From positions 4,884 to 68,883 of the forward strand of contig JBGTCV010000136.1 of NCBI GenBank assembly GCA_041748655.1: DNA of 64,000 nt, read 5' to 3'. A model generated the notes under the pieces. The model saw nothing but the letters and a program-made list of their open reading frames with translations, made no database searches and had not been told where the DNA came from. The stretch is from Leptofilum sp041748655 (GTDB lineage: Bacteria; Chloroflexota; Anaerolineae; Promineifilales; Promineifilaceae). The position numbers and the translations under genes were made by a program. This document shows, in pieces, positions 40,783 through 49,139 of the stretch (its first letter is position 1; the number at the start of each line of letters is the position of its first letter).

Positions 40783-41683
40783 CAATCACCCTCAGCCGGG
40801 CGCTGCGGCTGCGGCTGTTTTGGGCGATTTCTTCAGCCGATGCCTGGACTGCTTTGCGGGTGATCAGCTGGAATTTGGCCTGACCGCCGCAGGTACATAT
40901 GGGTTGGTCCGGCGGGCAGGTGCAATCCTGGCTGAGCTGACGAAAGGTCTGCTTCACAAAGCGGTCTTCCAATGAGTGGAAGCTGATGACGGCCAAACGG
41001 CCGTTCCCTGCCAATAATTCTAACGCCGCCATCACCCCGGTTTCAACCGTCTCTAATTCCCTGTTCACGGCGATGCGCAGCGCCTGAAAAACCTGGGTGG
41101 CGGGGTGAATGCGGCCGCGGCGATGTACCGTTTGGGCGATCTTGTCGGCGAGTTGGGTGGTGGTGGTAAACGGCCGTTCCGCCACGATCATCCGGGCAAT
41201 CTTGCGACTGCTCTTTTCCTCGCCGTAGCGCCAAAAAATATTGGCCAGGGCTGCTTCTTCTAAATTGTTAAGTAAATCAGCGGCCGTTTCCCCCTGGCTG
41301 GTATCGAACCGCATATCCAGGGGGCCTTCCTTCATAAAGGAAAAACCGCGCTGCGCGTCGTCTAGCTGGCGGGAGGAAAGCCCCAGGTCCAGCAAAATGC
41401 CATCGACCTGAGCAAAGCCGTGGGCTGGAGCCAGGCTGCCCATCTGAGCATAGCTGGCGTGCACGTAAGTGACCCGCTCGCCAAACGATTCCAGCTGTTT
41501 TTGGGCAAAAGCAATTGCTTCTGCATCTTTGTCAAAGACCAAAATGCGCCCCGAGGGCGCGGATTGTTGCAGCAGTCCGGCGGTGTGTCCCCCTGCGCCG
41601 AGCGTGCCGTCGATGTAACGGCCGTTTGCCTTCGGCTGCAGCAGCGCCAGTACTTCGTGGAACAAAACGGGAATGTGTGTCAT
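40769..41683 (-). CDS. rsmH: 16S rRNA m4C1402 methyltransferase
   Basis: 304 residues (also MraW). SAM-dependent methylation of C1402 N4 in the ribosome P site. Motifs: the N-terminal HIPVLFHEVL, SAM loop DGTLGAGGHT (about 25-34), ILVFDKDAEA, DGILLDLGLSSRQLDD, and VISFHSLEDRFVKQTFR near the C-terminus. The Cys-rich segment CTCPPDQPICTCGG near 266 is common in the family. Second gene of the dcw unit. Confidence 0.97.
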   Translation of the reverse strand: MTHIPVLFHEVLALLQPKANGRYIDGTLGAGGHTAGLLQQSAPSGRILVFDKDAEAIAFAQKQLESFGERVTYVHASYAQMGSLAPAHGFAQVDGILLDLGLSSRQLDDAQRGFSFMKEGPLDMRFDTSQGETAADLLNNLEEAALANIFWRYGEEKSSRKIARMIVAERPFTTTTQLADKIAQTVHRRGRIHPATQVFQALRIAVNRELETVETGVMAALELLAGNGRLAVISFHSLEDRFVKQTFRQLSQDCTCPPDQPICTCGGQAKFQLITRKAVQASAEEIAQNSRSRSARLRVIEKIA

Positions 41684-41685
41684 TT

Positions 41686-41777
41686 GGTCATTTGGTCGTT
41701 TGGTCGCTGGGTCGTTTAGTCATTTGGTTGGACTAAGCGACTACCCGACTAAACGACTACTCGACTACCCGACTAAA
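41686..41777. repeat. GGTCGTTTGGTCG-word hairpin repeat between mraZ and rsmH
   Basis: Left: TTGGTCATTTGGTCGTTTGG plus TCGCTGGGTCGTTTAGTC. Right: ACTAAGCGACTACCCGACTA plus AACGACTACTCGACTACCCG. The words differ from other families but the architecture is the same. Confidence 0.7.
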
Positions 41778-42198
41778 TCCCCAAATCTTCCCAACGGGCC
41801 GCGTCGCCGTCGCTTTCGATGTCGTCGCGCACGGTGGTCCACGCCTCGCTGCTCCACAGTTCCAGATAGTTAAACATACCGGCAATCACCACATCCCCCT
41901 CGATCTTGGCAAATTCACGCAGGTAGGGGGGCAGCAAAATGCGCCCCTGCCGGTCTGGCACCAGGTCGATTGCGCCGGAAAAGACACGCCGCCGGAAAGC
42001 CCGCACATCTTCGTCTGATAACGGCCGTTGGGCAATGCGTTCCGCCAGCTCCTGCCAGCCATCCATCGGGAAGAGCATCAGGTTCTGGTCGAAGCCGCGT
42101 GTCACCACCAGCCCTGCGGCCAGCAGGTTGCGGAACTTGGCCGGAATGGTAATCCGACCTTTGGTGTCGATGGTGTGCATGTATTCGCCTAAAAACAT
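41773..42198 (-). CDS. mraZ: MraZ, transcriptional regulator of the dcw cluster
   Basis: 141 residues, standard for MraZ. Two AbrB-like SpoVT domains: FLGEYMHTIDTKGRITIPAKFRN and GRILLPPYLREFAKIEGDVVIAG. MraZ forms ring-like oligomers and binds direct repeats upstream of its own gene to repress the dcw operon. Four GTGG boxes at exact 10-bp spacing lie 86-120 bp upstream. First gene of the cluster. Confidence 0.97.
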   Translation of the reverse strand: MFLGEYMHTIDTKGRITIPAKFRNLLAAGLVVTRGFDQNLMLFPMDGWQELAERIAQRPLSDEDVRAFRRRVFSGAIDLVPDRQGRILLPPYLREFAKIEGDVVIAGMFNYLELWSSEAWTTVRDDIESDGDAARWEDLGI

Positions 42199-42244
42199 GA
42201 GTTGCGATCCCGGTAAAAATTAGAACATTCGTTCGCATTGCCCC

Positions 42245-42250
42245 ATTTTA
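42245..42250 (-). promoter_or_regulatory. Candidate -10 element of the mraZ (dcw) promoter
   Basis: On the minus strand TGCTAAAAT gives an extended -10 (TAAAAT at 42250-42245), about 47 bp before the mraZ start. No clear -35 is seen, as often with extended -10 sites. Confidence 0.45.
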
Positions 42251-42284
42251 GCATAGAATTTCAGGAATTTTACGCTATTTTGCA

Positions 42285-42318
42285 CCACAATGCCCCACTT
42301 TTAACCACAATAGGCCAC
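42285..42318 (-). promoter_or_regulatory. MraZ operator: four GTGG boxes with 10-bp spacing
   Basis: On the minus strand GTGG starts at 42318, 42308, 42298 and 42288, that is, exactly 10 bp apart. Most boxes are preceded by T or A-rich bases (TTGTGG, AAAGTGGG). This matches the known MraZ operator layout of short G-rich direct repeats with a 10-bp period. The rest of the gap 42319-42554 contains hairpin repeats and no gene. Confidence 0.82.
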
Positions 42319-42381
42319 AGTATACACCAAAGCCAACATAATGTGAAGTAGTGCTCAAACTTTTAAGGTGGGCGGGAGGCG

Positions 42382-42436
42382 ATGTGAAACGTGAAACGTG
42401 ATTTTCTCACGCATCACGTTTCACGCATTGCGCATA
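42382..42436. repeat. CGTGAAACGTGA-word hairpin repeat
   Basis: GTGAAACGTGAAACGTGA on the left is mirrored by TCACGCATCACGTTTCACGC on the right around a short loop. Further members at 42530-42558 and 43383-43428. Confidence 0.7.
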
Positions 42437-42529
42437 ACAATTATCTTAAACCTACCCGATTAGATGCGCCAGCGGGGGAAAGTTGGGGGAATTGGGGAAT
42501 TTATAGTGGGATTTGGGGGTGGTGTTATT

Positions 42530-42558
42530 GCGTGAGGCGTGATTTTCTCATGCCTCAC
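42530..42558. repeat. GCGTGAGGCGTGA hairpin at the end of the phosphorylase gene
   Basis: GTGAGGCGTGA is mirrored by TCATGCCTCAC with loop TTTTC. It overlaps the stop codon of the following minus-strand gene and may end its transcript. Confidence 0.6.
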
Positions 42559-43322
42559 AATAGCAAACAGGCTTCAACGGCGAGCTGAAACAGCCGGGCG
42601 CGGGTGCCGCTTTCTTTTTGCCAGTTACGGCCGTCCCAGGCATCCCCCGTCAGATCATCTCCGCCGTAGAGAAGCTGGCCAAACGTGACGCCACGAAATT
42701 GGGCCACGGCAAAGAAGGCGGCGGCTTCCATTTCTACCACCTGGCACCCTTCGGCGCGGCGGCGAGCGATGCGGGTGGGGGTTTCGCGGTAAAAGGCGTC
42801 GGTGGTCCAGGTTTTGCCCACGATATAGGGAACGTGGTGGGCTTGCAGCGCCTGCTCGATGGCCTGCACGGCAATCGGGCTGGCGGCCACTTCCCGGCTG
42901 GGGGGTAAATAATGGTAAGAGGTGCCTTCGTCACGAACGGCCGTTGCCGGAACCACCACATGCCCCAAACCAATCCCCCCATCCAGCACCCCGCAGCCGC
43001 CGCAGGCAATAAAGTCGCGGCAGCCCAGAGCGATCAGCTCGTCCAGAAAGCCAGCCGCCAGCGGCGCCCCAACGCCCGGATGCATCACCGCAATGCGATC
43101 CGTGCCGACGGTCATTTCGTAGACGGGGTTGTGGCCGATTTCTGAGCCCAGGTTGTGGATTACGCGCAGGTGGCCATCGGCGTGCATCTGTTTCAGGATG
43201 TCCTGAAAAAAGCAAAGAACGCAGCGGCGGGCAATATCTATCGGCTTCAGCAGGTTGTGGGGTTCAAGAAAGGCGGTGGTGTCGGGGTCAAATTCAAGAA
43301 TGGGGTAAAGTTCATGGTTCAT
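42555..43322 (-). CDS. Nucleoside phosphorylase (uridine/purine type)
   Basis: 255 residues, PNP/UDP family. Reversible phosphorolysis of nucleosides to base and ribose 1-phosphate. Motifs: HPGVGAPLAAGFLDELIALG, ACGGCGVLDGGIGLGHVV and VVEMEAAAFFAVAQFRG, whose Glu contacts the ribose. The final segment YGGDDLTGDAWD is family-like. Substrate may be uridine or a purine nucleoside; I cannot decide. It stands just beyond the dcw cluster, transcribed in the same direction. Confidence 0.88.
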   Translation of the reverse strand: MNHELYPILEFDPDTTAFLEPHNLLKPIDIARRCVLCFFQDILKQMHADGHLRVIHNLGSEIGHNPVYEMTVGTDRIAVMHPGVGAPLAAGFLDELIALGCRDFIACGGCGVLDGGIGLGHVVVPATAVRDEGTSYHYLPPSREVAASPIAVQAIEQALQAHHVPYIVGKTWTTDAFYRETPTRIARRRAEGCQVVEMEAAAFFAVAQFRGVTFGQLLYGGDDLTGDAWDGRNWQKESGTRARLFQLAVEACLLL

Positions 43323-43382
43323 TTTTATATTCTCTGGAACGTACTTTAAAGATTTGGGTCTTTAGGATTTCATGGGGTTTGG

Positions 43383-43428
43383 CGTGAAACGTGATGCCTC
43401 TCTGATCACGTTTCACGCATCACGTCAG
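43383..43428. repeat. CGTGAAACGTGA-word hairpin repeat upstream of the phosphorylase
   Basis: GCGTGAAACGTGATGCC is mirrored by GATCACGTTTCACGCATCACG. Same words as 42382-42436. Confidence 0.7.
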
Positions 43429-43457
43429 GCTCGGTCCTGCGAATTCCCAAAGAGCCT

Positions 43458-44363
43458 TTAGGGATTGGGCATCAGTTTGAGGCTGCGACGGCCGTTTATC
43501 AGCAAAATCCCGCCGCCAATCAGCACCATGCCCGCCACCATCCAGAGGGTGATCGTTTCGTTGAGCCACAGCACCCCGGTGATAGCTGCCACCACGGGAA
43601 TAACGTAGCTGGTGAGCGAATAGGCCGTAGCCCCAAACCGCTTGGTGATGTAAAAGGCGAGCATTTGGGCGGCAAACGCCCCGCCCAGCGCCGTGTAAAG
43701 CAGGGCCAGTAGGCCAGTGCTGTCCACCTGTGAAACATCGAAACCGCGCAGCAGCAGGGCAATGGGCATGACAGTCACGCCCGCGACGGTGAGGCGTACG
43801 GCCGTTACGTCGAACGAGCTAAACTGCTGCATCCGCTGGCGAATGTAGATGGTTCCGGCCGCTTCAAACAGCAGGGCAAAGATGACCAGCCCGTAGCCGA
43901 TGGGGCTGCCCTGAGCCACATCGGGCAGCCCGCTTTCGCCGCGCACGACGATGAGCCCGGCTCCGGCTAACGCCAGCAGCACGCCGAACAGTTTACGGCC
44001 GTTCATCCGCTCATCGGGCAGGTAAAAGTGGGCCGCCACGGTGATAAGCGCCGGAGCGGTGGTAATGAGCAGCGCCGTCACGCCGCTGGATTGGTACGCG
44101 AGCGAGGTAAGCATGGCGGTCATGGGGATGGCGGTGAAAACCAGCCCCAACAAGGTAGCAGTGAGCCATAACTGCGGATCGGTGGGAAAGGGGCGCCGGG
44201 CGGAAAAGGTGTAGACAAGCACAAACGCCACGCTAGAGAGCAGTAGCCGCAGGCCAACAAAGATGAGCGGATCGAACTGCCCCACGCCCACGCGGGCCAC
44301 CACCAGATTGGTGCCCCACAAGAAGCCAAGCAGGAGGATGTAGGGGAACGCTTTGGTATGCAT
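43458..44363 (-). CDS. EamA/RhaT-family drug/metabolite exporter
   Basis: 301 residues with ten membrane helices in two EamA repeats (about 5-135 and 150-290), as in DMT transporters. N-terminus LLLGFLWGTNLVVARVGVG and SGVTALLITTAPALITVAAHF are typical. Substrate unknown; family members export amino acids or metabolites. Not clearly in an operon: hairpin repeats lie on both sides. Confidence 0.92.
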   Translation of the reverse strand: MHTKAFPYILLLGFLWGTNLVVARVGVGQFDPLIFVGLRLLLSSVAFVLVYTFSARRPFPTDPQLWLTATLLGLVFTAIPMTAMLTSLAYQSSGVTALLITTAPALITVAAHFYLPDERMNGRKLFGVLLALAGAGLIVVRGESGLPDVAQGSPIGYGLVIFALLFEAAGTIYIRQRMQQFSSFDVTAVRLTVAGVTVMPIALLLRGFDVSQVDSTGLLALLYTALGGAFAAQMLAFYITKRFGATAYSLTSYVIPVVAAITGVLWLNETITLWMVAGMVLIGGGILLINGRRSLKLMPNP

Positions 44364-44397
44364 TGGGGAATTAGGGAATTAGGGAATTAGGGAATTA
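44364..44397. repeat. GGGAATTA direct repeats
   Basis: Four contiguous copies of GGGAATTA upstream of the EamA gene. Without a mirrored arm, this looks like half of an iterated-word element. Confidence 0.7.
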
Positions 44398-44408
44398 GAA
44401 GGAAGAGG

Positions 44409-44438
44409 GAAGAAGGTAGAAAAAATTCTACCTTCTTC
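44409..44438. terminator. Perfect 13-bp hairpin, terminator-like
   Basis: GAAGAAGGTAGAA (44409-44421) pairs perfectly with TTCTACCTTCTTC (44426-44438) around AAAA. It lies just after the stop of the Calx-beta gene on the minus strand; the loop gives TTTT there, but no T tract follows the stem. Confidence 0.5.
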
Positions 44439-44447
44439 TCTCTTATA

Positions 44448-46271
44448 TTAAGGAATGCCTATGGGCAGCGGCTGCGGGGCAACACGGATTAGAATTTCGG
44501 CGCTGTTGCCAGCGACTACCTGGCTGTAATTCAGGAAGGGCACCACCACGCGCACGGCGCCTGCGGCGTTTACGGCCGTAAATCGGGCCACACCCGTCTC
44601 ATTGGTATGCCCAAAGGCAATCAGCTGCCCGGTGCCGTTATCATAAAGCGCCACGGCCGCATTCACGATCCCTTCCGTGAGTTCTGGCAGGAAGTTGTTG
44701 TTGCTGTCGTAATAAAGCGTGACGTTAATGGTAGCCGCCTGCGTGCTGCCGCCAGCCGGGGTGGAAGTAGGTAACGGTTGGAACTGCACCACGGGCGGTG
44801 GGGCCGGGGTTGGCGTAAAAAAGACGGAATAATCAAACGTAGGCACCGGGGTGGGAAATTCAAACGTAGGTTGAGGCGTAATTGTGGCAACAAACCCGCC
44901 CGTACCACCCGTGCCACCCGTGCCACCCGTAAACGCCGTGGTGGCGGTAGCGGTGGGCGTTGGGGTAGACTCTTCGGCCGTACAGGTCAGGCTGTATTCA
45001 TGCAGCGCTGCTTCATCCAGCGGCGGGACATTCACCGGGCCAACTACAATGAACAGCCAGCCCGTGTAGGTAGACAAATAGCTCACCTTGCTGCCAAAAT
45101 CCAGCCCACCAGGCACTTTATCATCATTGCCCAGCCAGGGATTAAACGGGTTGCCGTTGTTGTCCCAAAAAAGCATGTTGGTATCTGCCGCTGAACTGGC
45201 GGGAATAACCGTTTCGCAGGTGTAATAAATACCCGGCTTGATCCACATCTTGAAAATATCGGTGTCTTGGCTGCTGCCCAGCGTAGGCACAAAGTTCAAC
45301 CCGCTGATTGTTTGTCCGGCAACGATCAGGCAGGCAGTGGCTATGGTGCTGTTAAATTCGCAGACGTCGGCATCTGCTGGAAAACCAGCCGGGGGGGTGG
45401 GGGTATTGGAAACCGACGAATCAATGCCAAAACAGTACAGCTTGTTTACCGGATCTGTGGGCGTTTTGTTGGTGACGCGGGCGTAGTAATAGCCATCGGC
45501 ATTGGCCGTAAAGCGCACTTCAGAACGTGCCAGCCCAGGGGCGACGTCATCATTGCTGGCAATCAGCGCCTGGTTGGGGTTGTAGACATCCAGCACGGTA
45601 TCCAACGCTGGGTTCACATTGGAAGTAGAAACGATGTAGGTAATGCCGGTTCGGCCCCACCATCGGAAGTAATCCTGGTCGCCTGGGGGGTAAAAAGTGA
45701 GGTTACAGAGGTCGGCGGCGTCTGCGGCCGTTTCGGCAGCCTGGCTGAAAGTATTGTTTGGCTCGTAGGCATCGGCAAACACCTGGGGTGTGGGGGTTGC
45801 GCCAGAGTCGTTGTCGGTGATGTTGATGGAGGCGACGCTGGGGGTGCCCAGGGTTGCGCTTATGGGGTTGAAGAGTTGCAGCAGGAACGTTTCGGTGCTT
45901 TCAACGACCGTATCATCAATAATAGGAATACTGATCTGTTTGGGGGTTGTATCGTTGATGCCAAAGGTAATAGTGCCACTGGTTGCAATATAGTCTGAGC
46001 CGGCAATGGCCGTACCATTGGCCGTGGCATAGCTAACCGTAATCACTTCGGTGGGAGCGATGTCTACAATTACACTTAACGTTGCGTTACCGACCCCTTC
46101 AGAGACGGTTAAATTGGCATTGCTCAACCGCAGGGTGGGCAAGGTTTGTGCCTGTAGAGGGGCAGAAAGCTGGATAAGCCGAATGAATGCGAAAGCCGCA
46201 ATGATGACGATGGCAAAGCTCATCAAAACCATTGCAGCTCGGGAGAATCGTTTGTTATGAGAACTTGTCAT
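44448..46271 (-). CDS. Secreted protein with Calx-beta, PPC-like and Cna-B-like domains
   Basis: About 607 residues from ATG 46271 (preceded by GAGGACA); the upstream frame lacks a ribosome site. A signal or membrane anchor (about 13-38) is followed by a Calx-beta domain (about 45-150: LTVSEGVGNATLSV, TANGTAIAGSDY, ITDNDSG). Two pre-peptidase C-terminal-like beta domains follow (AYEPNNTFSQAAET; ADVCEFNSTIATACLI). Then come a Pro/Thr linker with GGT repeats and a C-terminal B-type domain (TLYYDSNNNFLPELTEGIVNAAVAL). All are adhesion or matrix-type modules. No catalytic motif. Few ACGGCCGT copies. Confidence 0.8.
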   Translation of the reverse strand: MTSSHNKRFSRAAMVLMSFAIVIIAAFAFIRLIQLSAPLQAQTLPTLRLSNANLTVSEGVGNATLSVIVDIAPTEVITVSYATANGTAIAGSDYIATSGTITFGINDTTPKQISIPIIDDTVVESTETFLLQLFNPISATLGTPSVASINITDNDSGATPTPQVFADAYEPNNTFSQAAETAADAADLCNLTFYPPGDQDYFRWWGRTGITYIVSTSNVNPALDTVLDVYNPNQALIASNDDVAPGLARSEVRFTANADGYYYARVTNKTPTDPVNKLYCFGIDSSVSNTPTPPAGFPADADVCEFNSTIATACLIVAGQTISGLNFVPTLGSSQDTDIFKMWIKPGIYYTCETVIPASSAADTNMLFWDNNGNPFNPWLGNDDKVPGGLDFGSKVSYLSTYTGWLFIVVGPVNVPPLDEAALHEYSLTCTAEESTPTPTATATTAFTGGTGGTGGTGGFVATITPQPTFEFPTPVPTFDYSVFFTPTPAPPPVVQFQPLPTSTPAGGSTQAATINVTLYYDSNNNFLPELTEGIVNAAVALYDNGTGQLIAFGHTNETGVARFTAVNAAGAVRVVVPFLNYSQVVAGNSAEILIRVAPQPLPIGIP

Positions 46272-46442
46272 GTTGTCCTCACTCAGCCTTAAAGATGAGG
46301 GGGGCGGGGAAATTTCGATACAGTCAGGTTTCAAACCGCCATTTAGTAAACATAATGTCAAAATTCATCTATTCTTACAGAACAAGAGGATTATAAGGAG
46401 TGTGGAAAACAATAGCAAGTATGGGCCAAGCGGTTGGCAATT

Positions 46443-46478
46443 AGAAACAAAACGGCCGTTCCCACGGGAACGGCCGTT
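46443..46478 (-). terminator. clpP terminator made from two ACGGCCGT palindromes
   Basis: AACGGCCGTTCCC (46451-46463) pairs with GGGAACGGCCGTT (46466-46478). On the minus strand the stem is followed by TTGTTT. It lies 24 bp after the clpP stop. Two copies of the genome-wide palindrome here build a terminator stem. Confidence 0.85.
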
Positions 46479-46501
46479 GCAATACCAAAACGTGTTACCA
46501 A

Positions 46502-47104
46502 TTAAGCCTTTTGGCCCTTTAATACCTCATCGACCAAACCATACTCTACAGCTTGCTGGGCATCCATATAAATGTCCCGATCCGTATCCTCTTCAATACG
46601 CTCAATCGACTGCCCCGTGTGCTTGGAAAGAATATCGTTCAACGACGTGCGCAGGCGCAAAATCTCCCGCGCCTGAATCTCAATATCCGATGCCTGCCCC
46701 TGAGCCCCGCCCAACGGCTGGTGCATATGAATGGTTGCATTCGGCAGCGCATAGCGCATCCCTTTTGTGCCCGCCGTTAGCAAAATCGTGCCGAAGCTGG
46801 CCGTAAAACCTACCGCAACTGTAGAAACCGGACATTCAATCTGCTGCATGGTGTCGTAAATCGCCATGCCGGAGTACACCTGCCCACCGGGGCTGTTGAT
46901 GTACATGCTAATCGGCTTGCTGGAATCCTCACGGGCCAGATAAAGCAGCTGGGCCACAATCAAGTTGGCAATCTGGTCATTGATGGGCGTGCCCAACATA
47001 ATGATCCGGTTTTTTAAAAGCAAAGAAAAAATATCGTAAGCGCGTTCACCACGACCGTCTGTTTCAAGCACCATGGGGACAAGCGACGTTGGCAAATTCA
47101 TCAT
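46502..47104 (-). CDS. clpP: ATP-dependent Clp protease proteolytic subunit
   Basis: 200 residues. Serine peptidase forming two stacked heptameric rings; works with ClpX or ClpA/C. Catalytic triad: Ser in FTASFGTILL (near 98), His in TIHMHQPLGG (near 123), Asp in DTDRDIYMD (near 172). The family usually has ASMG rather than ASFG at the Ser. AGGAGACG precedes the start. It lies downstream of tig; clpX is not next to it. Confidence 0.97.
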   Translation of the reverse strand: MMNLPTSLVPMVLETDGRGERAYDIFSLLLKNRIIMLGTPINDQIANLIVAQLLYLAREDSSKPISMYINSPGGQVYSGMAIYDTMQQIECPVSTVAVGFTASFGTILLTAGTKGMRYALPNATIHMHQPLGGAQGQASDIEIQAREILRLRTSLNDILSKHTGQSIERIEEDTDRDIYMDAQQAVEYGLVDEVLKGQKA

Positions 47105-47275
47105 GAGTTAGTCGTCTCCTAAAAATGACGTCGTACTGGCAATGGTGACAAAGTAACCTGTTTACCAACAGCAGCTGTATTAAATAGTCACCGAAGCCAG
47201 CGCAGCTGCTAAAAGCAACCTGCATTAGACAATAAAACAATGGCCGGAGTTTAGCCCGCTCCCGTTAGATTTACG

Positions 47276-48874
47276 TTATTCTACTTCGGTCTCTTTAGCT
47301 TCTGCTAATGCCTCGTCTTCAGCCTCAGTTTTTTCGTCAGTTTCTTCATCAGCTGCGGCAGCTGCGGCTTCAACTTCCGTGATTTGGGACGCTTCTGCGA
47401 CCTCTGCCTCTTCTTCGGCAGCTTCTTCAACAGCTTCTTCAGCGTCTGCTGCTGCTTCTAGCTGCTCTAATTCAGCTAAATCTGGGGCATTGCCCGTGAG
47501 AACGGCCGTAATACGTTCGTAAGCCTTTTCCATAAGCACTTCGCTGCTAAGCATTTCAAAGGCAGGCCCCTGACGATAATAATCGCGCATTCCTTGTGTC
47601 AAAGCTTCGTTATCGCCAAATTGCCCAACCCGCTCATCGATCGCTGCATTTATATCTTCTTCGGATATGCGCAGCTTCTCATCGAAGATGAACTGGCGCA
47701 GTGCCAGCTGGCGTCTGAGCTGCTCTTCGGCCCCTTCGCGGAAGTTTTCACGCAGCTGGTCTTCCTGGGAATTTTGCAGCTGCAAGAAATCTTCCCAGCT
47801 CCAACCAGCACGAGTGACCTGATTCTTGAAGTTTTTCAGCATCCCGTCAATCTCGTCTTCAATGGCCGCTGGCGGATAAACAATGGTGGCGTCAGTCAGC
47901 AAATCATCAATCATCCCTTCAATGAGGCTGTTTTTCGCTTCACCTTCGGCATTGGTTTGCAGCTCTTTCTGGATCGAGTCACGCAGCTCTTCTAGCGTTT
48001 CAAAGGTGCCTTCCAGCTTGGCCAGCTCATCGTCCAGCGGGGGCAAGTTGCGGCTGCGCACATCCAGCACACTAACGGTAAAGGTGGCTGTACGCCCGGC
48101 AAGCTCGGCTTCCTCAAAATCTTCGGCGAAGGTGAGGGTGAACGTTTTCTCATCCCCGGCAGACATGCCGACGATGTTGTTGACAAACGCCTCACCCCAG
48201 AATATCTGGTCGGCTTCCATAACCAGCTCGACATTCTCGCTGTTAAAAATGATATTGTCTTCTGGTGTTTGGAAGCTGTTTGTTTCGGTGTCGGCGTCGG
48301 TGGATTCGGCCGTTTCTGCCTCGCCATCTTCCGCTTCTTCTGTTTCATCGGCTGGCAGCAGTTCACCCTTGCCACTCAGGTTCACCATATCGCCCACTTC
48401 CACCGGGCGCTCCACGTTTTCCAACGTTTGGTGCCGCGCTTGAATCCGCTCCAGTGCTTCGGCAATAGCTTCCTCGGTAATCTCAACCGGTTCAATCTCT
48501 TTGCGCAGCTCGCGGTAGTTGCCCAGCGTCACCTCTGGCATCAGCGGGATGGTGAATTTCAGCACCAGCGGCTCTAATTCCATATCATCAAAATTAGCCG
48601 GGGCGTAAATTTCCGGGTTTACCTCATCCAGCGCTTCCGTAAACAGACCTTGCAGCATATCTTCAACCGCTTCGGTGCGCAGAGCTTCCCTTCCCAGCCG
48701 TTTGAGCAGCACGGGGTATGGCGCTTTGCCTTTGCGGAAGCCAGGGATGTTTACTTCCTTGGCCAGCTTGCGGGCGGTTTGCCGCATCTGTTTTTCGACA
48801 CGCTCTTCTGGGACTTCAATAGTCATTAAAAGCTGTCGTTGGTCATCTTGTTCTGTTTGAATTTTTAGCGTCAC
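47276..48874 (-). CDS. tig: Trigger factor with acidic insert and long acidic tail
   Basis: 532 residues (a typical trigger factor has about 430). Ribosome-bound chaperone with peptidyl-prolyl isomerase activity. N-domain includes the ribosome-docking GFRKGKAPYPVL. In the PPIase domain a ~45-residue acidic stretch (EEAEDGEAETAESTDADTET) is inserted. After the C-domain, about 70 residues are almost only Glu and Ala with Asp and Thr. The GTG start 48874 follows GAGAGGTAG. Followed by clpP at 171 bp, a common pair. Confidence 0.94.
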   Translation of the reverse strand: MTLKIQTEQDDQRQLLMTIEVPEERVEKQMRQTARKLAKEVNIPGFRKGKAPYPVLLKRLGREALRTEAVEDMLQGLFTEALDEVNPEIYAPANFDDMELEPLVLKFTIPLMPEVTLGNYRELRKEIEPVEITEEAIAEALERIQARHQTLENVERPVEVGDMVNLSGKGELLPADETEEAEDGEAETAESTDADTETNSFQTPEDNIIFNSENVELVMEADQIFWGEAFVNNIVGMSAGDEKTFTLTFAEDFEEAELAGRTATFTVSVLDVRSRNLPPLDDELAKLEGTFETLEELRDSIQKELQTNAEGEAKNSLIEGMIDDLLTDATIVYPPAAIEDEIDGMLKNFKNQVTRAGWSWEDFLQLQNSQEDQLRENFREGAEEQLRRQLALRQFIFDEKLRISEEDINAAIDERVGQFGDNEALTQGMRDYYRQGPAFEMLSSEVLMEKAYERITAVLTGNAPDLAELEQLEAAADAEEAVEEAAEEEAEVAEASQITEVEAAAAAADEETDEKTEAEDEALAEAKETEVE

Positions 48875-48898
48875 GAGCTACCTCTCAAAAAAAATTAA

Positions 48899-48925
48899 AG
48901 CGTTGCCGGGGCAGCAACGCTTTTT
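48899..48925 (-). terminator. Bidirectional terminator hairpin after tRNA-Leu
   Basis: AGCGTTGC and GCAACGCT form the stem around CGGGGCA; TTTTT follows on the plus strand and TTTAATTTTTTTT on the minus strand. Serves the minus-strand tRNA-Leu and separates it from tig. Confidence 0.8.
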
Positions 48926-48941
48926 GTCTCTTAAAAAAAAG

Positions 48942-49023
48942 TGGGGATGGAGGGACTTGAACCCACACGCCTTGCGGCACATGATTCTAAGTCATGCGCG
49001 TCTGCCAATTCCGCCACATCCCC
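48942..49023 (-). tRNA. tRNA-Leu (anticodon TAG)
   Basis: Minus strand. Acceptor GGGGATG/CATCCCC with discriminator A. The anticodon arm has loop CTTAGAA, anticodon TAG. The long variable arm (GTGCCGCAAGGCGT) is class II as expected for leucine; the T arm holds GGTTCAAGTCC. About 82 nt; CCA not encoded. Confidence 0.96.
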
Positions 49024-49035
49024 AGCAAGCTAGTA

Positions 49036-49063
49036 ATTATACCACTGGAAGGATCATTGCCAA
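49036..49063 (-). promoter_or_regulatory. Sigma70-type promoter of tRNA-Leu
   Basis: On the minus strand TTGGCA (49063-49058) and a consensus TATAAT (49041-49036) are 16 bp apart; the tRNA begins at 49023. Confidence 0.75.
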
Positions 49064-49139
49064 GCAGGGTTGCCGGTTGCTGATTTTGGGGGTAACGTTC
49101 CACATCCTGCTAACTGAATTTCATCACAGGGAGGTTTTG

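Noticed and set aside
48903..49139. A longer start for the amidohydrolase
   Set aside because: The frame would be translated through tRNA-Leu; ATG 49140 has a good ribosome site.
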